Shown here: one piece after another, positions 51,245 to 59,681 of the stretch
Position numbering within the stretch: the first letter of the stretch is position 1
How the letters are laid out: every line of letters begins with the position of its first letter
NCBI RefSeq assembly: GCF_014197035.1
Contig: NZ_JACIEU010000001.1
Location: 1 to 64,000, forward strand
Reading direction: 5' to 3'
DNA from: Sphingobium scionense
GTDB taxonomy: Bacteria; Pseudomonadota; Alphaproteobacteria; Sphingomonadales; Sphingomonadaceae
DNA length: 64,000 nucleotides
Position numbers and translations under genes: made by a program
Notes under the pieces: generated by a model
The model's database searches: none
What the model was told of the DNA's origin: nothing
What the model saw: only the letters and a program-made list of their open reading frames with translations

Positions 51245-52209
51245 CCCTGCTGGATCGCCGCAGCGCGCTGATCGCCGCCGCGGGCCTTGCCGCCCTGCCC
51301 GGCCTTGCGGGTGCGCAGACGACGACGGCCGACGAGGTGATCGAGCTGTGGTCCGGCCCGCCGCCCGGCGACACGAGCGCGCGGATCGTCCGCAAGATCG
51401 ACGATCAGTCGAAAGACCCGGCCAAGCCCGATCGTTGGGTGACGGGGATCGCCCGCCCGGTGCTGGTGGTGCGCCGCCCCGCCCGCCCCAATGGCGCGGC
51501 GATGCTGGTGGTGCCCGGCGGCGGCTATGGCTTCCTGTCCTACGACAATGAAGGCACGAGCCAGGCTACCTGGCTCAACGAACGGGGCATCACCGCCTTC
51601 ATCCTGCTCTATCGCCTGCCCGGGGAAGGCTGGGCGCAGCGGCAGGACGTGCCGTTGCAGGATGCCCAGCGCGCGATGCGGCTGATCCGCGCGCGGGCTG
51701 TCAATTTCGCTGTCGACAAGGACCGGGTCGGCGTGCTCGGCTTCTCGGCGGGCGGCCATCTGGCGGGATCGCTGGCGACGCGGCATGGCGAGCGCGTCTA
51801 TGCCCCGGTCGATGCCGCCGACCGGGAAAGCGCGCGCCCCGATGTCGTCGGCCTCATCTATCCGGTGGTCAGCCTCGACGCGCCCTTCACCCATGGCGGG
51901 TCGCGCGACATGCTGCTGGGCGAGAGCGCCAGCGCCGAGATGCGCCGGGCGCGATCGGTGGAGATGCGGGTGGACGCCGATACGGCGCCCATCTTCCTGG
52001 TCCATGCCAGTGACGACGGGCTGGTGCCGCCGGCCAACAGCATCGCCCTGTTCCAGGCGATGGAGGCGGCCAAGCGCCCGGTCGCGCTCCATATCTTCGA
52101 GGATGGCGGCCATGGTTTCGGCACGCGCCTGCCCAAGGCGATGCAGGCGTCGGCCTGGCCCGGCCTGTTCGCGACCTTTGCTGCCAAGCAGGGATTGCTG
52201 GCGCAATGA
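51241..52209 (+). CDS. Exported alpha/beta hydrolase (acetyl-xylan-esterase-like)
   Basis: 322 residues with a Tat-like leader (LDRRSALIAAAG) ending near AGAQ. VVPGGGYGFLSYDNEG supplies the oxyanion region, the nucleophile Ser is in VLGFSAGGHLAGS, Asp in VHASDDGLVPP and His in DGGHGFG. The BD-FAE/COG0657 type includes esterases that act on acetylated polysaccharides. In this setting it probably removes acetyl groups from the glycan; the substrate is not proven. Confidence 0.85.
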   Translation: MTLLDRRSALIAAAGLAALPGLAGAQTTTADEVIELWSGPPPGDTSARIVRKIDDQSKDPAKPDRWVTGIARPVLVVRRPARPNGAAMLVVPGGGYGFLSYDNEGTSQATWLNERGITAFILLYRLPGEGWAQRQDVPLQDAQRAMRLIRARAVNFAVDKDRVGVLGFSAGGHLAGSLATRHGERVYAPVDAADRESARPDVVGLIYPVVSLDAPFTHGGSRDMLLGESASAEMRRARSVEMRVDADTAPIFLVHASDDGLVPPANSIALFQAMEAAKRPVALHIFEDGGHGFGTRLPKAMQASAWPGLFATFAAKQGLLAQ

Positions 52210-52994
52210 AGACAGCGCTGTCGATAGGCCTGCTGGCACTAGCCGCCAGCGCCGGGGCGACGCCCCCGGCCTATCAAAGCGCGCCCGAACGTCGCACCGT
52301 CGCGGACAAGGATTGGGGGCCATGGCTTGGCCCGTTCCGCGCCAGGCTGGTGCCCAGCCTGATGCAGGATTTTGGCGAACGCTATCTCTACGCCCCGGCC
52401 AATGCCGCCCTGCCCGCACCGAAACCCGGCGAACAGCGCGTCGTGTTCCTGGGCGATTCCATCACCGATCGCTGGAACCTGGCCGCCAGCTTCCCCGGCA
52501 AGCCCTATGTCAATCGCGGCATCGGCAGCCAGGTGACGGCACAGATGCTGTTGCGCTTCCATCAGGATGTCGTGGCGCTGAAGCCCAAGGTCGTGGTGAT
52601 CCTGTCCGGGATCAATGACGTCCAGGGCTTCCTGCAACAGGAAAGGCCCGAGCAGATCGAGGCCAATTGGGAAGCGATGGCCGACATCGCCACCGCCCAT
52701 CATATCAGGGTCGTGTTCGGATCGATCCTGCCGGTCAACAACTATAGTGACGCCGCGAAGGATGTGGTGGCGGAGCGCAAGCCGGCCGAACTGGTCGCGC
52801 TCAACCAGTGGCTGCGTGCCTATTGCGCGCAGCACGGCCATGTTTTTGCGGACTATCATAGCGCGCTGGTCGACCAGAACGGCCTGATGACCGCCGCCTA
52901 TACGCAGGACGGCGTGCATCCGCTCGACAATGGATACGCCGTGATGGCACCCATCGCGCAACACGCGATCGAACAGGCATTGCGCCACAAATGA
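52206..52994 (+). CDS. SGNH/GDSL hydrolase 1
   Basis: 262 residues with a signal peptide to about residue 18. SGNH blocks: Ser in VVFLGDSITDRWN, Gly in NRGIGSQVTAQ, Asn in VILSGINDVQGF and the Asp-x-x-His in QDGVHPLDNGYAV. Likely periplasmic acetylesterase. It overlaps the alpha/beta hydrolase by 4 bp and is followed by a paralogue. Confidence 0.9.
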   Translation: MKTALSIGLLALAASAGATPPAYQSAPERRTVADKDWGPWLGPFRARLVPSLMQDFGERYLYAPANAALPAPKPGEQRVVFLGDSITDRWNLAASFPGKPYVNRGIGSQVTAQMLLRFHQDVVALKPKVVVILSGINDVQGFLQQERPEQIEANWEAMADIATAHHIRVVFGSILPVNNYSDAAKDVVAERKPAELVALNQWLRAYCAQHGHVFADYHSALVDQNGLMTAAYTQDGVHPLDNGYAVMAPIAQHAIEQALRHK

Positions 52995-53008
52995 GGAAGG
53001 GGAGAACA

Positions 53009-53806
53009 ATGATGTATCGCCTGACGGCGGCGCTTTGCGCACTGGGACTGGCCGGCACCGCTTATGCCGAAACCAAGGTGCCCGGCGATCCGCATGCCGA
53101 CGATCCGGTCGGCATCGTCGCCGATCCCTGCCCCACCCATGAAAAGCCAAGCGACGAGGCCAGCTGGAAGCTGTGGAACCTGCACATGCTGACCCGCGAT
53201 TTCGGGCAACTTTGCCGCTATGCCGCCGCCAACAAGGCGATCGAGGGCCAAAAGGTCCGCGTCGTCTTCATGGGCGATTCCATCACCGACAACTGGATCA
53301 ACCTGGACCCGACCATGTTCCAGAACGGGCTGGTCGATCGCGGCATCAGCGGCCAGACGACGCAGCAGATGCTGGTGCGCTTCCGCAATGACGTGATCGC
53401 GCTGAAGCCGCAGGCGGTCCACATCATGGCGATGACCAACGACATCGCCGGCAATACCGGCGCGGCGACGATGGAAACGGTGCTGGGCAATATCCAGACC
53501 ATGGCCGATCTCGCCCGCGCCCACGGCATCAAGGTCATCATCGCCTCCGTCCCGCCAGCCGCCGCCTTCCCCTGGAGCCCGGGCATGACGCCCGCGCCGC
53601 AGGTCGCCGCGATCAACACATGGCTGGCCGATTATGCCCGCGCCAACGGCTTCACCTTCGTCGATTATCACAAGGCGATGGCGCAGCCCGACGGCGCGAT
53701 GAAGCCGGGCCTGTCGAGCGACGGCGTCCATCCGACCAGGGAAGGCTATGCCATCATGCGGCCGCTGGCCGAGGCCGCGATCGCCCAGACTTTGGGGAAG
53801 AAGTGA
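53009..53806 (+). CDS. SGNH/GDSL hydrolase 2
   Basis: 265 residues from ATG 53009 (GGAAGGGGAG upstream); ATG 52991 overlaps the previous stop but lacks a good ribosome site. Signal peptide to AYAE. SGNH blocks: VVFMGDSITDNWI, DRGISGQTTQQ, IMAMTNDIAGN and SDGVHPTREGYAI. It has about the same length and block order as hydrolase 1, so a tandem duplication followed by divergence is likely. It may take a different acetylated position. Confidence 0.9.
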   Translation: MMYRLTAALCALGLAGTAYAETKVPGDPHADDPVGIVADPCPTHEKPSDEASWKLWNLHMLTRDFGQLCRYAAANKAIEGQKVRVVFMGDSITDNWINLDPTMFQNGLVDRGISGQTTQQMLVRFRNDVIALKPQAVHIMAMTNDIAGNTGAATMETVLGNIQTMADLARAHGIKVIIASVPPAAAFPWSPGMTPAPQVAAINTWLADYARANGFTFVDYHKAMAQPDGAMKPGLSSDGVHPTREGYAIMRPLAEAAIAQTLGKK

Positions 53807-55431
53807 TGCAGGATTTCGGACGCCGATCCTTCCTGGCGGGCGCGGCTGCGCTGGGCCTGGCCAATGCCGCCCGCGCGGCCAGCCCGATGGGCACCGCCAA
53901 AGGCCCGGTACAGGCAAGCTGGCCCTCGCTGGTCGACAATTACCGCTATCCCGACTGGTTCCGCGACGCGAAGCTGGGCATGTGGTCGCACTGGGGGCCG
54001 CAATCGGTGCCGGCGCAGGGCGACTGGTATGGCCGCTTCATGTATATGCAGGGCCACCCGATGTACGAGCATCACCTCAAGACCTACGGCCATCCGTCGG
54101 TCGCGGGGATGAAGGACATCCAGAATCTCTGGACCGCCGACAAGTGGGATCCCGATGCGCTGATGGCCAGATATCAGAAGGCCGGCGCCAAATATTTCAT
54201 GGCGCTCGCCTGCCATCACGACAATCTCGATTGCTATGACAGCCGCTACCATGCCTGGAACAGCCTGCGCGTCGGGCCGAAGAAGGATATTGTCGGCATC
54301 TGGGAAAAGGCTGCGCGCAAGGCCGGCCTGAAATTCGGCGTGTCCAACCACGCCGCCCATGCCTGGCACTGGTATCAGCCGGCCTATGGCTATGATCCGG
54401 TCGGCCCGCAAAAGGGCGTGCGGTATGACGCGTTCCGGCTGCGCAAGGAAGACGGCAAGGGCCAATGGTGGGAAGGGCTGGACCCGCGCGAACTCTATAC
54501 CGGCGGCCATGCCGTGCTGCCCGACGGCATCGACACGATCGAGGCGATGGACAAGTGGCACGACGTCCATAACGGCCAGTGGATCGAGACCGGACCGAAG
54601 GACGATCCGGCCTATGTCACCCGCTGGCTGCTGCGCCAGACCGACCTGGTCGCGAAATACAAGCCCGACATGGTCTATATGGACGATCATGAACTGCCCT
54701 TCGGACCCGTAGGGCTGGAAGCGGCAGCGGACTATTATAACCGGTCGATCGAATGGCACGGCAAGATCGACGTGGTCATGACCGGCAAGCAGCTGAAGCC
54801 CTATGCCCGGTTCGGCATCGTCCAGGATGTCGAGCGCGGCTATACCGACCATATCTGGGACGAGCCCTGGCAGACCGATACCTGCATCGGCGACTGGTTC
54901 TACAATATCGCCCGCCTGACCGACAAAAGCTACAAGAGCGCCGAGCAGGTAATCCAGCGGCTGGCCGATGTCGTTTCGAAGAACGGCAATCTGATGCTGT
55001 CCATTCCGCAGCCCGGCGACGGCGCCATCGACAGCGAGGCGGAGAAAATCCTGGACGCGATGGCCGGATGGATGGTGCATGGCGGCGAGGCGATCTTCGG
55101 TTCGCGGCCGTGGAAGCGCTATGGCGAAGGGCCGACCCAGGCGATCGTGGGCATGCAGAATGAGGAGAAGGCCAAGCCCTTCACCGCGCAGGACATCCGC
55201 TTCACCACCAACAAGGGCGCGCTCTATGCGCTGTTCCTGGGCAAGCCCGCCGGATCTACGACCATCCGCTCACTGGCGCGCGGCCATGGGACTGGCACAA
55301 TCGAGCGGGTGACGCTGCTCGGCGGCGGCCAGCTTGCCTTCCGTCAGGATGGCGCGGGCCTCCACTTCACCATGCCGCACGGCATCGATTTCGTCCCCGC
55401 CGTCCGCATCGACGGCCGGGGTCTGGTTTAA
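53806..55431 (+). CDS. GH29 alpha-L-fucosidase
   Basis: 541 residues from ATG 53806 (overlaps the preceding stop as TGATG). Tat signal (FGRRSFLAGAAAL, cleavage near ARAAS). WFRDAKLGMWSHWGPQSVP and AGAKYFMALACHHDN are GH29 marks with the usual His residues; the likely nucleophile Asp is in MVYMDDHELPFG. A C-terminal beta domain runs from about 440. It releases L-fucose from glycans in the periplasm, which matches the fucose permease and pathway next door. Confidence 0.92.
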   Translation: MQDFGRRSFLAGAAALGLANAARAASPMGTAKGPVQASWPSLVDNYRYPDWFRDAKLGMWSHWGPQSVPAQGDWYGRFMYMQGHPMYEHHLKTYGHPSVAGMKDIQNLWTADKWDPDALMARYQKAGAKYFMALACHHDNLDCYDSRYHAWNSLRVGPKKDIVGIWEKAARKAGLKFGVSNHAAHAWHWYQPAYGYDPVGPQKGVRYDAFRLRKEDGKGQWWEGLDPRELYTGGHAVLPDGIDTIEAMDKWHDVHNGQWIETGPKDDPAYVTRWLLRQTDLVAKYKPDMVYMDDHELPFGPVGLEAAADYYNRSIEWHGKIDVVMTGKQLKPYARFGIVQDVERGYTDHIWDEPWQTDTCIGDWFYNIARLTDKSYKSAEQVIQRLADVVSKNGNLMLSIPQPGDGAIDSEAEKILDAMAGWMVHGGEAIFGSRPWKRYGEGPTQAIVGMQNEEKAKPFTAQDIRFTTNKGALYALFLGKPAGSTTIRSLARGHGTGTIERVTLLGGGQLAFRQDGAGLHFTMPHGIDFVPAVRIDGRGLV

Positions 55432-57791
55432 TGCAAGGACAGGGAATGACTGGGATGATCGCAAAGCGCTATAAGGCAAGACTGGCGGGGATCGCATTGG
55501 GTGCATCCTGCATCGCCATCGCCGCACCGGCGCTGGCCGCGCCGATGGCGCTGCTCGACCGCAATGGCAGCCGGGTCGCGATCGAGCCCTATGCCCCCAA
55601 CATCGTGCGCGTGACCATCGCCGTCGATCCCGACCTGGCGCAGGCGGCACCGGGCGAAGGCCCCAATGCCAAGGCCGATGCCACCGGCTGGACCCACAGC
55701 AGCGACGCGACCGGCGATATCTTCAAATCCTCGGCGATCTCGCTGACCATCGACGCCCAGCCCTGGCCCGGCGCGCCGACCCAGATGCAGCGATATTTCG
55801 CCCCGGCCCTGCCCCCGGTCAGCCTGTCGGTGAAGGATGCCAGCGGCACCGTCCTCACCAAGATGACCGGCTGGGAAATGTCGCCGGTGACGGTCAATGG
55901 CGAGAAGAGCTTTAAGGTCGGCGCCAGCTTCGATTCCCCGGCGGACGAACATTATTATGGCCTGGGCCAGAACCAGGAAGGCTATATGGATCTGCGTGGC
56001 AAGCAGATCGACTGCCAGCATCATTATGATGCGCCAGCGGGCGAAACCGTCTGCGTGCCCTTCCTGGTCACCAACAAGGGCTATGGCATCGTCTGGGACA
56101 ATCCGGCACGCACCCTGGTGTGGCCGGGCCTGCACAGCTCGACCCGCTTCCAGAGCCAGGTCGGCGAGCGCGTGTCCTTCTTCGTCATCACCGGCAAGAC
56201 CACCGATGACCTCTATGCCGGCTATGCCAAGCTGACCGGCGCGACGCCGCTGCCGCCCAAGGCCGGTTTCGGCCTGATCCAGAGCAAGGCGCGTTACGAG
56301 AGCCAGAAGGAACTGCTCGACGTCGCCAATGGCTATCGCCAGCGCAATCTGCCGCTCGATATCATGGTGCTCGACTGGTTCTACTGGACCCGCATGGGCC
56401 AGCTCGACATCGACCGCACCTATTATCCCGATCCCAAGGGGATGAACGACCAGCTCAATGCCATGGGCATGCGGTCGATCATCAGCGTATGGCCGCGGTT
56501 CGAGCGCGAAGGCCGCTATTTCGAGTATCTCAAGTCCAAGGGCTGGTTCCTGAAGGACAAGGACGGCAATCCGGTCGACGGCCTGCCGATGCGGTCCGAC
56601 CGGGCCGGCGCGCTGATCGACAGCACCAACCCGCAAGCGCGGGAATGGTTCTGGGGCAAGCTGCGCGACAATATTGCGAGCCAGGGCTTCGACTGGTTCT
56701 GGCTGGACGAGACCGAACCGGATCTGGTGCCGGACGGCTATTTCTATTCGATCGGTTCGGGCGACCGCTATCATAACCTGTTCCCGCTGGTGCATACGTC
56801 GGGCGTGGCCGAAGGCTCGGAGCGCGACCGCCCCAATTTCCGCAACATGATCCTGGCGCGCGCCGCCTATCTCGGCTCGCAGCGCAATGGCGGCCTGTTC
56901 TGGTCGTCAGACATCAAGTCGACCTGGGAAGCGCTCGACCGGCAGGTGCCCGCCGGCCTCAACTTCACCGCGTCGGGCCTGGCCTATTGGGGCAGCGACA
57001 TTGGCGGCTGGCAGTGGCCGAGCGGCCCCAAGGCGCAGCATCCGGTGCTGCTCGATCCGGCCGGCATGACGGCGGCGAGTGCGGACTATACCGATTATCC
57101 CGAACTGTTCGTGCGCTGGTTCCAGTATAGCGTTTTCACGCCGACGCTGCGCATTCATGGCCAGCGCCCCGGCACGGCGCTGTGGGAATATGGCAAGGCG
57201 GCCGAGCCGATCCTGGCCGACTGGCTGCGCCTGCGCTACACTCTGATCCCCTATATCTATGCGCTGGGCCGCCACACCTATGACACCGGCGCGCCGTTCA
57301 TGCGCGGCCTGTTCATGGACTTCCCGAACGATCCCAATGTGTCGGATATCGGCGACCAATATATGTTCGGTCCCGCCTTCCTGGTCGCCCCGGTGACCAA
57401 GCAGGGCCAGACCAAGCGCTCGGTCTATCTGCCGGCCGGCACCGCCTGGTATGATTATTGGACCAACCAGAAGTTCGAAGGCGGCCAGACGATCGAGGTG
57501 GACGCCCCGATCAATCGCATCCCGCTGTTCGTGAAGGCCGGTTCGATCGTGCCGATGGGCGTGCAGGTGAAGAGCACGGCCGAGAAGCAAGCCCTGGAGA
57601 GCATCCGGGTTTATCCGGGTGCCGATGCGCGCTTCACCCTTTATGACGATGACGGCACGACCAATGCCTATCGCAAGGGCGGCTTGAAGGCCGAGCTGGT
57701 CTGGGACGACAAGGCAAAGACGCTGACGAGCAAGACGAAGCTGCCCACCGGCCAGGCCATCGGCGGCCTGGTGCAGATCGTCGGTCAATAA
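55431..57791 (+). CDS. GH31 glycosidase, alpha-xylosidase-like
   Basis: 786 residues from ATG 55431 (TAATG overlap); ATG 55446 is an alternative with AAGGACAGGG upstream. Signal peptide to ALA-AP. GH31 blocks: YYGLGQNQEGYMDLRG, PPKAGFGLIQSKARYES, DIMVLDWFYW, nucleophile Asp in WFWLDETEPDLVPDG and acid/base in the SDIKSTWEALDRQ region. The W-x-D-x-x-E-P-D form and overall size fit Xyl31A-type alpha-xylosidases of xyloglucan loci; no PA14 insert was seen. Alpha-glucosidase activity cannot be excluded. Confidence 0.87.
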   Translation: MQGQGMTGMIAKRYKARLAGIALGASCIAIAAPALAAPMALLDRNGSRVAIEPYAPNIVRVTIAVDPDLAQAAPGEGPNAKADATGWTHSSDATGDIFKSSAISLTIDAQPWPGAPTQMQRYFAPALPPVSLSVKDASGTVLTKMTGWEMSPVTVNGEKSFKVGASFDSPADEHYYGLGQNQEGYMDLRGKQIDCQHHYDAPAGETVCVPFLVTNKGYGIVWDNPARTLVWPGLHSSTRFQSQVGERVSFFVITGKTTDDLYAGYAKLTGATPLPPKAGFGLIQSKARYESQKELLDVANGYRQRNLPLDIMVLDWFYWTRMGQLDIDRTYYPDPKGMNDQLNAMGMRSIISVWPRFEREGRYFEYLKSKGWFLKDKDGNPVDGLPMRSDRAGALIDSTNPQAREWFWGKLRDNIASQGFDWFWLDETEPDLVPDGYFYSIGSGDRYHNLFPLVHTSGVAEGSERDRPNFRNMILARAAYLGSQRNGGLFWSSDIKSTWEALDRQVPAGLNFTASGLAYWGSDIGGWQWPSGPKAQHPVLLDPAGMTAASADYTDYPELFVRWFQYSVFTPTLRIHGQRPGTALWEYGKAAEPILADWLRLRYTLIPYIYALGRHTYDTGAPFMRGLFMDFPNDPNVSDIGDQYMFGPAFLVAPVTKQGQTKRSVYLPAGTAWYDYWTNQKFEGGQTIEVDAPINRIPLFVKAGSIVPMGVQVKSTAEKQALESIRVYPGADARFTLYDDDGTTNAYRKGGLKAELVWDDKAKTLTSKTKLPTGQAIGGLVQIVGQ

Positions 57792-57804
57792 GGAGACAAA
57801 GAAG

Positions 57805-59280
57805 ATGACGGGTATCAATCGCCGCGAACTGGGCCTGGGGCTTGGCATGGGTCTGGGCGCCGCCGCGCTGGGCGCGGGCCTGGCCGGCAGCACCGGCGCG
57901 AATGCGCAGGCCGCTACGGCGGCCGCCGGCGCGCCGCAGGGCAACCTCGCCTTCCCCTCCGATTTCCTGTGGGGTTGCGCCACAGCCTCCTATCAGATCG
58001 AGGGCGCCGTGAACGCCGATGGTCGCGGCCAGACCAACTGGGACGTGTTTTCCCACACGCCCGGCAAGGTCGCCAATGGCGACACCGGCGACGTCGCCTG
58101 CGACAGCTATAACCGCTATCAGGACGATATCGCCCTGCTGAAGGCGCTGGGCGTCAAGGCCTATCGCTTCTCGATCGCCTGGTCGCGCATCTTCCCCAAT
58201 GGCCGGGGCAAGCCCAATGCCAAGGGGCTGGACTATTATAACCGTCTGGTCGACGGGCTGCTGGCGGCGGGCATCACCCCGCATGTCACGATGTTCCACT
58301 GGGATCTGCCCCATGCCCTGCCGGGCGGCTGGCAGAATCGCGACACCGCTCACGCCTTCGCCGACTATGCCGGCTACACCGCCGGCAAGCTGGGCGACCG
58401 CGTCAATCACTTCATGACGGTCAACGAACTGCGCTGCTTCACCGATTTGAGCTACATGACCGGCGGCAAGGCGCCGGGCCTGAAGCTGCCGATGAAGGAG
58501 GTGAACCAGGTGCGCCACCATGGCGTGCTGGCCCATGGTCTGGGCGTGCAGGCGATCCGCGCCGCGACCAAGTCGGGCACGCAGGTCGGTATCGCCGACA
58601 ATCCCAACATCTATGTCCCCGCGATCGAAACGCCCGAACATATCGAGGCGGTGAAGAAGGCCGTGCGCGAGGAGAACGCCATGTTCCTCACCGCGATCAT
58701 GGAAGGCCGCTATATCGACAGCTATCTGACCGCGCAGGGCAAGGACGCCCCGGTGGTCAAGGAAGGCGACATGAAGCTGATCGGCGCGCCGCTCGATTTC
58801 CTGTCGGTCAATGTCTATACCGGCAACACTGTCCGCGCCGACGAAAGTGCGCCCTCGGGCTACAAGATCCTGCCCCATCCGGGCCAGGCGCCGCGCATGC
58901 CCTCCCCCTGGCTCTATGTCACGCCGGAGGTCATCTATTGGGGGATGCGCGCCATAGCCGAGAACTGGAAGCCCAAGGGCCTCTATATCTCCGAAAATGG
59001 CTGCTCGGCCGACGACAAGGTGGCCGAAGACGGCAAGGTCTATGACACCGATCGCGTCATGTATCTGCGCAACTATCTGACCCACCTCCAGCGCGCGACC
59101 CGCGAAGGCATTCCGGTGAAGGGCTATTTCGTCTGGAGCCTGATGGACAATTTCGAGTGGGAGGATGGCTATACCAAGCTGTTCGGCATCCACCATGTCG
59201 ACTTCAAGACCCAGAAGCGCACGCCCAAGCTCTCCGCAGACTGGTATCGCGAACTGGTGCGCACCAACAAGCTGGTGTGA
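57805..59280 (+). CDS. GH1 beta-glucosidase
   Basis: 491 residues; ATG 57805 has AAGGAG upstream. A twin-Arg-like leader (INRRELGLGLGMG) ends near NAQA. GH1 marks: FLWGCATASYQIEGA, YRFSIAWSRIFPNG, HWDLPHALP, acid/base Glu in MTVNELRCF and nucleophile Glu in LYISENGCS, then YFVWSLMDNFEWEDGY. The residue after the acid/base is Leu, where most GH1 enzymes have Pro (NEP). Beta-glucosidase or a related exo activity on short beta-glucans. Confidence 0.93.
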   Translation: MTGINRRELGLGLGMGLGAAALGAGLAGSTGANAQAATAAAGAPQGNLAFPSDFLWGCATASYQIEGAVNADGRGQTNWDVFSHTPGKVANGDTGDVACDSYNRYQDDIALLKALGVKAYRFSIAWSRIFPNGRGKPNAKGLDYYNRLVDGLLAAGITPHVTMFHWDLPHALPGGWQNRDTAHAFADYAGYTAGKLGDRVNHFMTVNELRCFTDLSYMTGGKAPGLKLPMKEVNQVRHHGVLAHGLGVQAIRAATKSGTQVGIADNPNIYVPAIETPEHIEAVKKAVREENAMFLTAIMEGRYIDSYLTAQGKDAPVVKEGDMKLIGAPLDFLSVNVYTGNTVRADESAPSGYKILPHPGQAPRMPSPWLYVTPEVIYWGMRAIAENWKPKGLYISENGCSADDKVAEDGKVYDTDRVMYLRNYLTHLQRATREGIPVKGYFVWSLMDNFEWEDGYTKLFGIHHVDFKTQKRTPKLSADWYRELVRTNKLV

Positions 59281-59286
59281 CCCAAG

Positions 59287-59320
59287 CGCCGCCGCCATCC
59301 CCTTACGGATGGCGGCGGCG
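59287..59320 (+). terminator. Terminator of the plus-strand glycan operon
   Basis: A perfect 14-bp stem (59287-59300 with 59307-59320) with loop CCTTAC, seven bases after the GH1 stop. No T run follows. Confidence 0.7.
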
Positions 59321-59546
59321 ACCTAGGGCCAATCGCCATTCAGCGCTGACGGCCTGCAAATGGCGGTTCTCCGTGCTTCCGGTGCTCACGTACTTTAAGT
59401 ACGCTGCGCTCCGGGTCACGGAAAACCACCATTTTCGTCACGTCATCATCTGAATGTCGATCGCCCCTAAAATTCCACGCCATATCGACATATGGCGTCG
59501 CATGGGCATTATCCCCTCGCATTGCCGGCCGCTGACTCGCGCCGCG

Positions 59547-59652
59547 TAGAGCAGATTTCGCTCCGACTGCGTCGGCTCGAAATCTGCTCTATGTTTTTGC
59601 TTTGCCGCGTTTTCCGAGTCATCAGGTGTTTCCACCTGATTAGAAAACGCTC
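59547..59652. repeat. Interspersed palindromic repeat, copy 2
   Basis: About 106 bp. The first half forms a perfect 12-bp stem (GAGCAGATTTCG with CGAAATCTGCTC); the second half carries the CAGGTG..CACCTGA hairpin inside GTTTTC..GAAAAC, almost identical to copy 1 at 20638-20740. It lies 30 bp before the M28 peptidase gene. Confidence 0.85.
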
Positions 59653-59681
59653 GAATATCCAAGAGAGATAAGGAGTTACCC

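Larger units (their letters stand above)
59281..59681. other. Intergenic region between GH1 and M28 genes
   Basis: No gene seen. It holds the terminator at 59287-59320, a short palindrome CGTACTTTAAGTACG (59390-59404) within a GCTC..GCGCTCC context, and the interspersed repeat copy at 59547-59652. The M28 ribosome site (aaggag) follows at about 59670. Confidence 0.75.

Noticed and set aside
59390-59404. Short palindrome CGTACTTTAAGTACG after the GH1 gene
   Set aside because: It resembles common intergenic stem-loops of many bacteria; alone it supports no specific function here.
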